Shown piece after piece: positions 44,691-55,000 of a stretch of 64,000 nt of DNA (position 1 is the first letter of the stretch; each line of letters starts with the position of its first letter). The stretch is from Edaphochlamys debaryana (Eukaryota; Chlorophyta; Chlorophyceae; Chlamydomonadales). The notes under the pieces were generated by a model that saw only the letters and a list, made by a program, of their open reading frames with translations, did not search any database and was not told the origin of the DNA. The translations under genes and the position numbers were made by a program. The stretch spans positions 62,001 through 126,000 of the forward strand of contig JAEHOE010000036.1 of the NCBI GenBank assembly GCA_016858145.1. Direction: 5' to 3'.

Positions 44691-47600
44691 GGCTGGTCGC
44701 TTCTTCGTGCCGTAACACGCGCTGGCGGGTGGTGGTGATCACCGCGCTCTCGATCGCTGAGGCGGTCCAGGCCGGGAGCCTGCTTCACGACCCGCATACA
44801 CGTGCGGGCCCACGCCCCCCGGCACACGCTACCCGGGCCCTCCTCTTCCTGGCTTATCAACTCTCTCGGGCGGGGCCCCAGGGCTTGCCGTGGGAGCCGG
44901 TTGGCAACTACGCTGGTGCCCGTGTGCTTCCGGCCTGCAGGTTGAGATAGACAATGAGAGCTACGGGGACAGGACGCTCATCACGCTGGACAGCGCCAAC
45001 CGCCCGGGAACGCTGGTGGAGGTGGTGCAGGTGCGCAGAGGGGCGGGTCTCCAAGCCTCTGTCCTACATGGTGAATCGCGGGGACTGGCCTCCGTGGGGG
45101 CGGCTAGTCGGGCTAGCAGGCCCTGACGGCATGCGGCGGGCTCCGCTCGAGGTGGGCTCTGCTCAAGGCGGGCGGCACACCTCTCATGCACCTCCTGGTC
45201 CGCACCCACAGCTGCTGACGGAGCTTGGCCTGTGCGTCATCAAGGCGCGCATCTCCTCCGACGGCGGCTGGTTCGTAGATGAGTTCCACGTCACGGACTG
45301 TGGGAAGAAGGTCACCAACGATCGGAAGCTGCGGGCCATCCGCAAGGTACGTCAGTTTCACGAAACCGAGTAGCAACCGCGGAGGCAGCCCACCCGTCGA
45401 CCCAGATCAGCGCGGCAGGAGCCCCACAGGACCCGATGCACCCACTCGTTCTCCCCCAAACCCTCCCCCACTTCCCGCCCAGGTGCTGTCGGTGGATGCG
45501 GACCCGGGCTCGGACGAGGACCGAGGCGCGGAGGGCGCCTTCGACGAGGCCGCGCAGAGCTCCACGGTGTTCGAGCTGGCCGGCACGGACCGCATGGGGC
45601 TGCTGGCGGACGTGATCGCGCTGCTCAAGAACAACGGCTGCGAGGTGAGCCGCCCGCTGGGGCGATTGGGTCGGGCGGTGGGGAGCTGGCGGGATGCGGT
45701 GCGGCCTGGGTCCGCAGCGCCCCGGAGAGGGCTTGCGATACCGGATGGCTATGTAGGCGCACCTGACAGGCTTCTGTCCCCTGCTTTGACCGGGGTGTCG
45801 CCGTGCTCGTGCTCCCACGCAGGTCCGCTCCGCGGCCGTGTGGACTCACCACCACCGCTGCGCCTTCGTGATCAGCGTGCTGGAGGGCGGCGGCTGCCAC
45901 GCGGGGGCGCCCATCAAGGACGGCATCAAGCTGGCGCGCCTGCGGCAGCTGCTGCTGGGGTGAGCCCGGCGGACGGCATGCGTGGCACGGGGTCAGGGGG
46001 CAGGCAGCCGGGATCCAGGCGGAGGCGGGGCAGGCAGCTGGTGGCTCCTTGGTGTGACCGCCAGCTGGCAAGGCCTGGTGGAGGGTGGCCTGCAGGGGGA
46101 ATGACCGCCGTGCGCTTCGCCCCCTGCCCTCCTCCCGCTCCGCAGCATGATGGACCCCACGGGGGACTCGATCGTCAATGTGGCGACCACCAAGGGTAGG
46201 CGAGCGACGTCGGGTCGGGTGGCCCTCATAGATTATCTCGCTTGCGCAGACCTGTGGGGCTCTGCACCCCAGCTGAGCAGCGCCCGGCTTGGGGCCCCGT
46301 TCTGGTCTCCACTTGCTGGCCCTGCGCTTGCGTCCCGTCACGCAATTTCGCGCCTTGGCTGCGCGTGCAGGCCTGATCCACTACGAGCGGCGGCTGCACC
46401 AGCTGCTGCTGAGGGAGGAGGAGGCGGCCTGGCGGCGGCAGCCGGGGCTGGCGGCGGCGTACGAGGCGGAGATCACGGAGCAGCAGGCGCAGCACGAGAA
46501 GCGCTGGACGAGCAGCCCCGCGGCGGGGCTGGGGCTGTCCGGGTCCATCGGATCTGGGTCGAGCTCGCTGGGATCTGGATCTGGGTCTGGGTCGGGATCT
46601 CTTGGTCGCCAGGGCGCAGGGCCCGCGTCAAGGCAGGCCTCTCAGGTGCTGGGTCAGGCGGCCGGAGCTGGCTCGGGGCCGGGGAACAGCGGCGCTCTGT
46701 TGTCACCGGGGGCTTCGCACGGGCCCTCATCCACTCCCGCCAGTGCGGCGGCGGCAGCGGCCGAGGCCGCAGCGGCCAACGTCACGACCGCTACCGGGTC
46801 GCCCACTGTGGGCAGCCCCACAGACAACGGGGGCTGCAGCCGGCGGGCGAGCGGCGCCGGCGGACCCAGCTCCAACGGCGGTCCGTACGAGGGGCGAAAG
46901 TCCCAAGACCTAGCACCTGCAGCAGCCGGCACGCGGGAGGCGTCGATCGCCGGGGAAGCGCAGGCGGAGGGGACCTCGCATGGGGGCTCGGCGCAGGCAC
47001 ACGCCAACGGCAATGCTGCGGCGAGTGCAGACGGCCCCAACTCCAACTCCTCTGTCAGCAGCATGTTGCCCGCAGCGGCCCTAGTGGCGCCGCCCTCACC
47101 TTTCCCGCCCCCAGCGCCTGCGGGCTCGACCGTACAGAAGCCAGAGGTGAGCAGTGCCTGCTTTGCTACTGTATCCCACCGAAGAGTGAAGCGAGCTAGG
47201 CGGCTGGGACGACAAGAGATGTATTGACAGGTGTGTGGCGGGGCCTGCATCAACTCGCCCCGCCTCCGCCTCCGCCGCGCAGGTGCTGGTGCAGCACACC
47301 AAGCAGCACAACTACTGGACCGTCAGCATCCGCTGCAAGGACCGCCAGAAGCTGCTGTTCGACACGGTCTGCACGCTGGCGGACCTGAACTACGGTACGG
47401 TGGGGGGCGCAGCGCAGGCCGCAGGGCAGGAAAGGAAGCTGTGCACCTCCGCTCTGGGCCCGGGCGGCCGGGCGGCACGGAGCCAGACGGCGCGGGGCCC
47501 GAGGGTGCGAAATGGATAAACGCTACCCCCGCCCTTCACACGCGCAACGGTGCCTTGACGGGTCTGCCTGCCACCGCTTACCTACCCGCCCTCCCCCTCC

Positions 47601-48699
47601 CCGCCTCCCCAGACGTGTTCCACGGCGCTGTGGACTGCGAGGTGGAGCGCGAGCGGGGCACTGGGGCGCCCGTCTCCATCGCCGTGCAGACCTTCTACAT
47701 GCGCCCGCGCTACGGAGACAGCTACTGGGACGTCAAGCGCGCGGCCAAGCTGCGGTACATGCTCGAGTGGGTGCCGGGAGCATGGGCCCGAGGGCGGGGC
47801 TGCCCGGGGCCGCTTGCCGAAGTTGCGTTGCGCCGCGCGCCGTTGGCCTTGCTGATCCTGCTGGGTAGTGCTCCCATCCGCTAATCCCCGCCCCGTGCTG
47901 CTGACCCCAGGTGCGCCATCCAGCGGCGGCAGCCCCAGGGCACCAAGGTGCACATCCAGGGCCCCGCGGGCGCCAGCGGCGGCGCGGGCGCCAGCGACCT
48001 GCCCGCCCTCACCGCCGTGTGGCGGGACTTCGGGCTCTGCATCTCACGCGCCAAGGTGGGGCTGGGGGCGGCGGGGTGCCGGCCATGTGGGGTGGGAGGG
48101 TGCGGCGGGGTGCTCCACGCACGCTTCTCCTAGACCGGGCTGCGCCATCACTGAGGCCGCCTGGAGCCACCTTCGCCTGGGGGCCTCGCCGACCCATATG
48201 ATGGTCGTGGCATGAGGCTTACCACGCAACCTCGTTTCCTGCTGCCCCTTAGGTGCGGGCCCTGGCGGGCGCTGGCGGCACCGTGGAGCACACCTTCTAT
48301 GTCCTTGACCACCAGGTGGGGACGGGGGGGAGTGAGGGGGAGGGGGATGCCCGGGACCGGGGTCGCACGGCCTGGAGGCCAGCGCTCCCCGGCAACTTCG
48401 TGCCAAACCGGCGGCGTTGCAAACGGAAGGCCTGGCCCGAATCGCTCAGGCGCCTGCACTGACCGACGCTGTCGCTGCGCCTGCAGGGCCGCCCGCCGGC
48501 CGACACGGTGGTGCAGGCCGCTTGCCAGCAGATCGGAGGGCTGAGGCTCGCACAGCCGCGCGCCGACGGCGCGCCGACGGGCGCCGCCAAGAGCGCGGGC
48601 GGCCGCGGGGACGTGCGGTTCTGCTTCACCGTGCAGGCCCGCCCGGGATGGGGCACGGGGGCGAGTCCCACTGTCGGGAGCGTTCCCGAGTCCATATAA
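44471..48699 (+). CDS. ACT-domain-repeat (ACR-type) regulatory protein (734 aa)
   Basis: Twelve exons: 44471..44638, 44941..45030, 45212..45346, 45483..45644, 45823..45959, 46146..46195, 46371..47146, 47283..47394, 47613..47766, 47911..48055, 48253..48315, 48487..48699; all phases close. ACT modules: VEIDNESYGDRTLITLDSAN..GTLVEVVQLLTELGLCVIKARISSDGGW (first); STVFELAGTDRMGLLADVIALLKNNGCEV with AAVWTHHHRCAFVI (second); [34 protein letters not shown] (third); LTAVWRDFGLCISRAKV with HTFYVLD and a C-terminal partial unit (fourth). This is the plant ACR plan, thought to sense small ligands such as amino acids. The large seventh exon inserts a Ser/Gly/Ala-rich linker between the second and third module, unlike compact plant ACRs. 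Exon 1 was placed by the RVHPPN/VEIDNE junction, the counterpart of the NPPRV-x-IDN lead in plants. Confidence 0.87.
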
Positions 48700-49856
48700 G
48701 TGCCATGGAGCAGCCCTGTGGAGCCGCCGTGGTGGCGGGGGCCAACTGACCCGGGCGTAAGCCGGCTTGCGGTCAGGCGGATGGGGTGGTCGGGGCGGAT
48801 GCGGGAGGCATGGCCGGCATTGCGACGGAGGCACGGGCGCCAGCGGACGGCGACAGCAGATGTCAGGCAGGTAGGCAGGCAGGAGGCAGGGACATGAGGC
48901 AGGGACATGAGACAGGCTGGTGGGGGGCTGCAGATGCATAGCGGCTGTGCATGATGAAAGACTGGTGAGGCTGGAACGGGACGGACGTGCGCGGACCGCA
49001 CCGGAATGCTTCGACTGTGGCGAATTGGGGGATGTGGGAGAGACGTTTGGGCCGCTAGTGTGCATGGGGGAGCTCGGTCAACGCATCACTGCTTACAAGC
49101 ATTTAGGGATCACAGCTTGGGATTCCTTCGTACTCAGGCACGCACGGACGGCAGTGCCCTGCGCGATCAAACGAGGCCCTTGCCATAAGCGGCAGGACGC
49201 ACGCAGGATTTCGGGAGACTGAGAGCGCATTGGGGGAAGGACTGCCGTGTTGCGGACTGGGTCGGGACGGCGGATGCTGCAGCAAATGGCGTGCCGGCGA
49301 CAGATGTACGCAGGAGAGGGACCGTGCCCAGGTGCACCAGCCCTTTGTGAAAGTTCTGGCTTCTGTCTCCAGCCTTCGGCAGGTGCCATGGCGATCGGCT
49401 GCAACTTGGGTTTGGGCCAGACACACGGGGTAGCCCACCCATGGACCTTACAACTCGAGGCTGCCCAGCTAGGAGGCATCACAGTTCCGGTCTTGCCGCC
49501 GTCCATTCTGTAGCCTCCCTCCCCCTCAAACCTCTTTGGCCCCCCTCTCGTCGACCACTACTTCCTGAGTCCTGACTGGGCCACAACGCGACAACACTGG
49601 CCCCCCACCACCCCGTCGGTCCAGGAGGCCAGACACCTACTAGCCTCTGCCTCACTCCTCCGCCTCACCGCAAAGCGCATGGTCCGCAGGCCCGCTACTC
49701 AGGTAGCCGTCTTCAGCCCACGCGGGCCCCTTCAATGCTGATCCTCTTGGCGTCGGTCTAGTGCATGCCTCCTCTGTCAGCACACCGCAGCTCCCAGTGG
49801 CGCTGCCCCGGCCCCTCGCAGCCGGCGAGGCGCCGTCAGGTGCAAGTCCATCCCCC
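48700..49856. other. Intergenic, convergent ACR / 101-aa gene 3' ends
   Basis: About 1.16 kb, moderate GC, no recognised exon, RNA or repeat. Confidence 0.4.
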
Positions 49857-50378
49857 TCAGCTAGCGCCGTGCCCGCCTCCCGCCGCCGCTCCCCCCTCCG
49901 CATGCACCCCCTCCTTGTCGGTGCTATGGAAGGGGGTGGTGGACTTGTCGTCCAGCACTGGGGCCTCCGAGGCCACCGCCTCCGCCAGGCTGTGGGGGCG
50001 GACCTGGTCGGTGCTGGCATCCACCAGCTCCTGGGGGGCGGGGGCGGGGGGGAGGGCACGCAGGCGGGGGGAGGCAGGGGGCGGCCGAGGTGAGCCGCAA
50101 ACGTAGGCGGCGCCGGGGGTTGCGGAGAGGTGCGACCGGCAGAGGTGCGAGCTGGCTGAGGTGGTCACAGGAGCACGACGCACCACCCTGCAGCCCTGCT
50201 GCAACGCCCTCCGGGGCCCGCTGCCGCGCGCCGCGCCGCGACCCACCACGTTGGGGCTGACCGCGGGCGCGTCCGGCCCCCGCTTGACCTTCTCTCCGTG
50301 CGGGTTGCTCCGGGTCTGGTCGTCCAGCTGCAGGGACGTGTCGGCCAGGGCCGCGGCCAGGCTGGTGGCGCGCTCCAT
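49857..50378 (-). CDS. Small hydrophilic protein, unknown (101 aa)
   Basis: Two exons: 50378..50247 and 50030..49857, phase 0. The protein starts MERATSLAAALADTSLQLDD, has a basic middle (NPHGEKVKRGPDAPAVSPNV), then ELVDASTDQVRPHSLAEAVA, an acidic/Ser/Thr part (DDKSTTPFHSTDKEGVH) and a Gly/Ala end (GGAAAGGGHGAS). No membrane segment, no known motif; probably disordered. Both splice sites are consensus. The gene lies between the two arms of the inverted duplication. Function unknown; being a chance frame in GC-rich DNA is possible. Confidence 0.45.
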   Translation of the reverse strand: MERATSLAAALADTSLQLDDQTRSNPHGEKVKRGPDAPAVSPNVVGRGAARGSGPRRALQQGCRVVRRAPVTTSASSHLCRSHLSATPGAAYVCGSPRPPPASPRLRALPPAPAPQELVDASTDQVRPHSLAEAVASEAPVLDDKSTTPFHSTDKEGVHAEGGAAAGGGHGAS

Positions 50379-50850
50379 CGCGGGGGGGGGGGGAAGAGGG
50401 CGCTGCGCTTGAGTGCACTTGAGTGCGGTGCGATTGAGAGTGGTACGGAGGGCGTGTTTTGTCTGCAGGGGCTGAATAGGCAGCTCGGCGTGCTGGCTTC
50501 CCCTCAATGAGAGCGCACAGGCATTGACCCAGCTGACCCACGGGCCTCCCCTCATGCCCGCCCTCGCCCTGGCGCCTTGGCACCCCCGTCCGTCGGGTGC
50601 GCCTTCTGCCCCACCCTGTCCCCTCGCCCTTGCGCCTTCCCTGCCAAACTCCAACCCACCAACTTCCACCCCCCTTGACCCCTGCGCCAGGTGAACCTCC
50701 GAACTATTGGTACACTCTACACTGGGAACCCTCGCCCAACTCACAGCTGCGTTCGGCCCCCTCTCCCACCACTGGCCCCCGTGGCCACTACTACCCTTGT
50801 CAGTGGCCCGGACGTGCAATGCGCGGGAGATACGCCCGACGCTCGCTCAC

Positions 50851-51018
50851 GTTGGGCGGATGGACACGCAGCTCGAGCGTCTCATACTCGAGCAGGGCTC
50901 CGGTCGCGGTGACTCTCGAGTGCTGAGCGTTCTGCTCCAGAGACCGATACTCAGTAAACGCAACAAGAGACGGTGTCCTCGCAGGAGGGGCTAAGGTGCG
51001 AAGGAGGATGCTGTTCAT
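50851..51018 (-). pseudogene. Orphan copy of ACR exon 1
   Basis: ATG at 51018 and the same 168-nt exon as 44471-44638, ending in RVHPPN before a gtgagc donor. The frame is intact, with a few substitutions (for example YRSQEQ to YRSLEQ). No downstream ACT exon exists on this strand, because homology stops about 50 nt into the copied intron. A gene fragment, unless it is spliced to an unrelated exon. Confidence 0.75.
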
Positions 51019-51365
51019 CCTGTCAGGCCTTGCATTTCGTGGGCAAGTTGAGTCGGATTGCCGGAAAGCTTGGAAGCAGCTCCGTGTGCACCCCCAGGCG
51101 TGCAACGCACCTACAGCTAGTCAAGCTACGCCTGTGACGGCGAGGGGTGCTCGGAACATGCTTGGGGGGATGGCCGTGGGGGCTGCAGGGCTGTCGCGCC
51201 ATCGAGCCATCGAGGGTGCCGAGTGCCGGGGGGCGCATACACACCGCCACAGTCCCCCAACAGTTGCCCTGGCCTGCGACAAGCGACTGAGAACATGCTG
51301 AGGCTTGATGCTGGCTAAGCGGGTAGCCCCACGTTAGGCGTCAAACCCTGGCCATTGCGGACAGA

Positions 51366-51623
51366 ATGTCCATATCATCCGTCATAGCCGCTCGCCGCGG
51401 CGGTTCGCCAGCACCCCTCGAGTCCCTAAAGCTCGGGAAGCCCTTGGGGAAGGGCGGGTTTGCAGTGGTGTACTCGGGGCGACTGGCGCTTGAGGCTGGC
51501 GGGGAGCTCCGGTGTGCCGTCAAGGTGCTCCACCCCGAGTTCTGCGAAGACAATGCCGACAACGTGGAGCTGCGGCTGTTCAAGGAGGAGGCAGAGGTCA
51601 TCCTCTCCCTCGAGCATCCGTGA
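51366..51623 (+). pseudogene. Orphan copy of kinase exon 1 (85-codon 5' fragment)
   Basis: Begins MSISSVIAARRGGSPAPLES and carries the intact glycine loop GKGGFAVVYSG and the VAVK-type lysine (CAVKV), differing from the parent at only a few residues (L4S, D43E). It ends at SLEHP with the parental gtgagt donor, whose TGA is the in-frame stop if unspliced. The rest of the kinase domain is missing. Homology ends shortly after the donor, so the fragment cannot make an active kinase by itself. Confidence 0.78.
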
Positions 51624-51636
51624 GTTCAGCCGCAAG

Positions 51637-52036
51637 CCAGGCCACTCAAGGCACATGGGCTCCGCTGCGGCCCCGGCCTCTCGAGCAACCTTACAGAGCC
51701 AGCCAGTTATGCTACTTTGCCAACGATTCACGCAGGCAGGTTCACATGCCCTGTCTCATGCCGTCACCCGCATGTCCGGACATTTCCTTTCCAGGCCTCC
51801 TCCAAATGCGGCCCCCTTTCAAAGCTTTCCGTGCATTATGCCCAGCACATGCACCCGCATGTTCACACAACCCCGCCATCAATTCGGTTAACCTGGGTGC
51901 CCCCCCATCCCGTACGGATCAGATCACTGGTCAGACTCGCCCGGTCCATGCAGTGCTATGCCATTCCGCTGCAGCTGCCCGCTTGCTCACATTCTAACCC
52001 CCCCCCCCTTGCACCCCCTCTCCCTCCTCCGGACCC
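51637..52036. other. Gap between kinase fragment and dynein 3' end
   Basis: Contains the presumed dynein 3' UTR on the minus strand. No further kinase sequence is found here. Confidence 0.4.
51691..51695 (-). promoter_or_regulatory. Candidate UGUAA poly(A) signal of the dynein-like gene
   Basis: TTACA on the plus strand, about 340 nt past the stop at 52037; motif and distance only. Confidence 0.3.
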
Positions 52037-55000
52037 TCACCCCGGCGCCCTGCCCAGCCTCAGCACCGTGCCCCGCTCCGATGCCAGCGCCTCCGGGCCC
52101 CCTCCCGCCTCCACCAGGGCCGGCCGCCCCACCGCCAGCACCGGCAGCCGCTCGGGCGGCGCCTCCGCCGCCACCGAATTCGGCCGACACTCCCACGCCA
52201 CCCGGTACGGCTCATCACACAGCAGCGCCTGCTGCGTTGACACGCCCAGCGGCACCGGCACGGACGGCGGCGGCAGGGCGGAGGACGGCATCCCAGACAG
52301 CGCCGCCGCGGAAACGGCGGCGGCGCGGCTGTGCTTGGCCAGCGGCCGCATCAGCAGCCGGTTGCCCAGGGCCTTGCGCAGGGCGGGGTCGGCGTAGCCC
52401 GGCACTGCGAACAGCAGGGGGCAGGGCCGCAGCGCCGCGAGCGCCGCTGCCGCCGCTGCCTGCTGGGCCACTGCCGCCGCGAGCTGCTGCGCCGCGTTGC
52501 TCTGCGCCTGCGCCTGGGGCGTGCCCTGCGCCGCCTGGCCCTGGCCCTGGCCCTGGCTCGACGCGGCGTGCAGGCGGGACGACGAGGCGCGGCTCGAGGC
52601 GCCCGTCGCTGCGCCGGTCCCAGGGCCAGCAGCCGCGAGAGCCGCGGCAGCGCTGGCGGCGGCGGCAGCTGCGGCGCCGGCGGGGGTTGCGGCGAAGGAG
52701 AAGGTGCTGTGCTGTGCCTCTGCCGGCAGCAACCCGGCCAAGACGGCTGCCTCCAAGCTGCCGTCCCCGGTGGGGCCGTGGCTCAGGCCCGAGCCTGCGC
52801 CCACGCCACCCGGGCCCGCCAGGCCCAGCCCCAGCCCCAGGGCCGTCATCGCCGCCCCCACGCCCGAGCCCCACGCCAGCGGCACCTCCAGGTCCCGGCA
52901 CATGAGACCCGCGAGGGCCACGCTGCGCGGCGCTGCAATGGGGTAGCTGCCGCCCCCGCCCCCAGCTGCACCGGGCCCAGCGCCCAAGGACCTGTCGCTG
53001 CCCACCCGGGGGGGAGCACGAGCGCCGCCGGCACCGAAGCTGTCCCCCGACATGAGGCCCTGGGGGCCCGGCCCGAAGCTGCCCAGGCTGCCCAGGCTGC
53101 CGGAGTGTGCCACGGCCCGGGCCGCTAGCGCGGCGGAGCTGAAGCTGCTGCTGCCCGCGCCGCCGAAGCTTGGGCCGCTGCCCGAGGCGCCGGCCTCGGC
53201 CGGCGGCTGCAGCGCGATGCGGCAGACGACGTTGTTGGGGTGCGTGTTGGCCTCGTAGGCGAAGGCGCGCAGCAGGCACACCAGCAGCGCGGCGGGCCGA
53301 GACAGCAGCGACAGGTCCACCACGGCCGGGCGGAGGTCGACGTCGCCTGCGGTCACGTCCTGCAGCTGGTGCACGCGGCCGCGCAGCTCCTGGCCCCACT
53401 GCTCCAGCGGCACCGCCTGGACGGGGTGGCGGCCCGCCGGCGGCAGCCCGATGGCGGCAGCGGCGCCGCCCGCCCCGGCGCCACGGCTGGCCCTGCCGCC
53501 GCCAGCGCCGTTGCCGACGAGGTGGTGGCCCCCGCCGCCGCCGGCGTCGGCGGCGGCCGGGTGGGCAACGACGGGCGGCAGGTGCCAGCCGGGCGGCGCG
53601 AAGCCGGCCATCAGGTACCGCAGCAGCTGCCGTACGCTGGGTGTGTCGTACAGCCCGGGCTGGGCCACCGCCGCCGCCAGCTCCTCCGCGCCGCCCAGGG
53701 CGCCGCAAACGCAGCCGTGCAGCGCGCGCGCCTCCGCCACCCAGAACTCGGCAAACAGGGCCGCGATGTTGGCGGACAGCGTGCCGGGGGCCACGCGGGG
53801 AGACGCTGCCGCCGCTGCCGCCGCCGCGGCTGCGGCCGCCGCCCTGGCGCCACCTCCAGCCGCAATGCTGCCGCTGCCAAAGCCGGTCAACGCGCTGGCA
53901 CCAGAAGGGACCGGTCCGCCGCTGGTGCCAAAGGAGCCCGACCCAGGCTGCCAGGGCGCCAGCCTTGCCTCCAGCCCCGACCGCACCGCCCTCAGCAGCG
54001 CCTCAATCCGCCGCAGGGCATCCAGCAGCGGGGCCAGCACGGACGCCGCCCACGCGTCTAGTGCCGTGAGCTCCAGGGAGGGGCCCGCAGCGGCTGAGGA
54101 GAGGATCACGTTCAGCCCGGGCACGCTGCTCGCCGCCGCTGACGCCGCCGCCGCGGCGGAGGCGTTGGCGCCACCCGCCAGCGCGCTGCTGCCACCAGCG
54201 AGGCTGGAGCCGGCGGCGCCGCTGCCTCCCGTCGCGTTGCTTAGGTGCAGCAAGGAGGCGGCGGGGCCGGCGGGCGCAAAGCGAACGCTCGGGCCGGGCG
54301 CCGCAGCCGCAGCGCCAGCCTCAGACTGCGGCGGCTGCGCCGCCGCCATCGCGCCCCCGTCAATCGATGCGCGAGGCGAGTCCCAGGCCGCAAAGGCACC
54401 GTGCCAGGGCGCCTTGCCTATGGCGGCCGCGGGCCCCACGGCGGCGAACAGCGTCTCCAGCTGCTGCTGTAGCGGTCCTGGGGACGCGCCCCGGCGGCTG
54501 CCCGGCACGGCGGCCGCCAGCGGGAACACACCCGAGCTGGTGTTGGGGCGGGGCTGCAGGGCCGCCATGCGAGTCCCCAGCGGAGCCACCGGGCCGCCGC
54601 TGCTGGCGATGGGACGGCCGCTGGGGGCTGCGCCGCCGTCGCCCGTGGGAGCGGGCGAGGGGCCGGGCGCACCCGAGGCAGACGCCCGCATCCCCGGGTA
54701 GGAGAGCCGCAGCAGCTGCAGGGGGCCGCGCGGCGTGGCGGGCACGGAGGACGCATCCGCGGGCTCGATGACCAGCACCTGGGCCTCGGAGCCGCCGGCG
54801 CCCATGTGCCGTACGGGCGGCGGCACCCCCCCGCTGCGGTCCACCAACAGCCCCGCCAGGCCGCTGCCCGCAGGCCCCTGCGGCGGCAGCGGCGCGGAGG
54901 CCGAGTCCGGCGGCGTAGGCTGCGGCTCCTGCTGCGGCACGGGCGCCTGCGGCTTCCGCGCCGGCGAAGTGGACCGGGGCTTGGGCGCGCCGCCTGCCGC

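Larger units (their letters stand above)
50802..51636. repeat. Inverted duplication, arm 2
   Basis: Reverse-complement counterpart of 43859-44690, with about 835 nt aligned and small substitutions and indels. It carries orphan copies of ACR exon 1 (minus) and kinase exon 1 (plus) around the copied divergent promoter. Confidence 0.85.

Noticed and set aside
44390..44950. Plus-strand frame of 186 codons at the ACR start
   Set aside because: It runs past the consensus donor at 44639 into the intron. The first 56 codons from 44471 are the true exon 1.
51366..51623. A second functional protein kinase
   Set aside because: Only exon 1 is present. Catalytic loop, DFG and APE are absent downstream, so it is a fragment.
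53451..54701. Plus-strand frame of 416 codons antisense to the dynein last exon
   Set aside because: It is Ala/Pro/Ser/Arg-rich with no domain. Long antisense frames are expected in GC-rich coding DNA, and the minus strand carries clear dynein motifs and exon phases.
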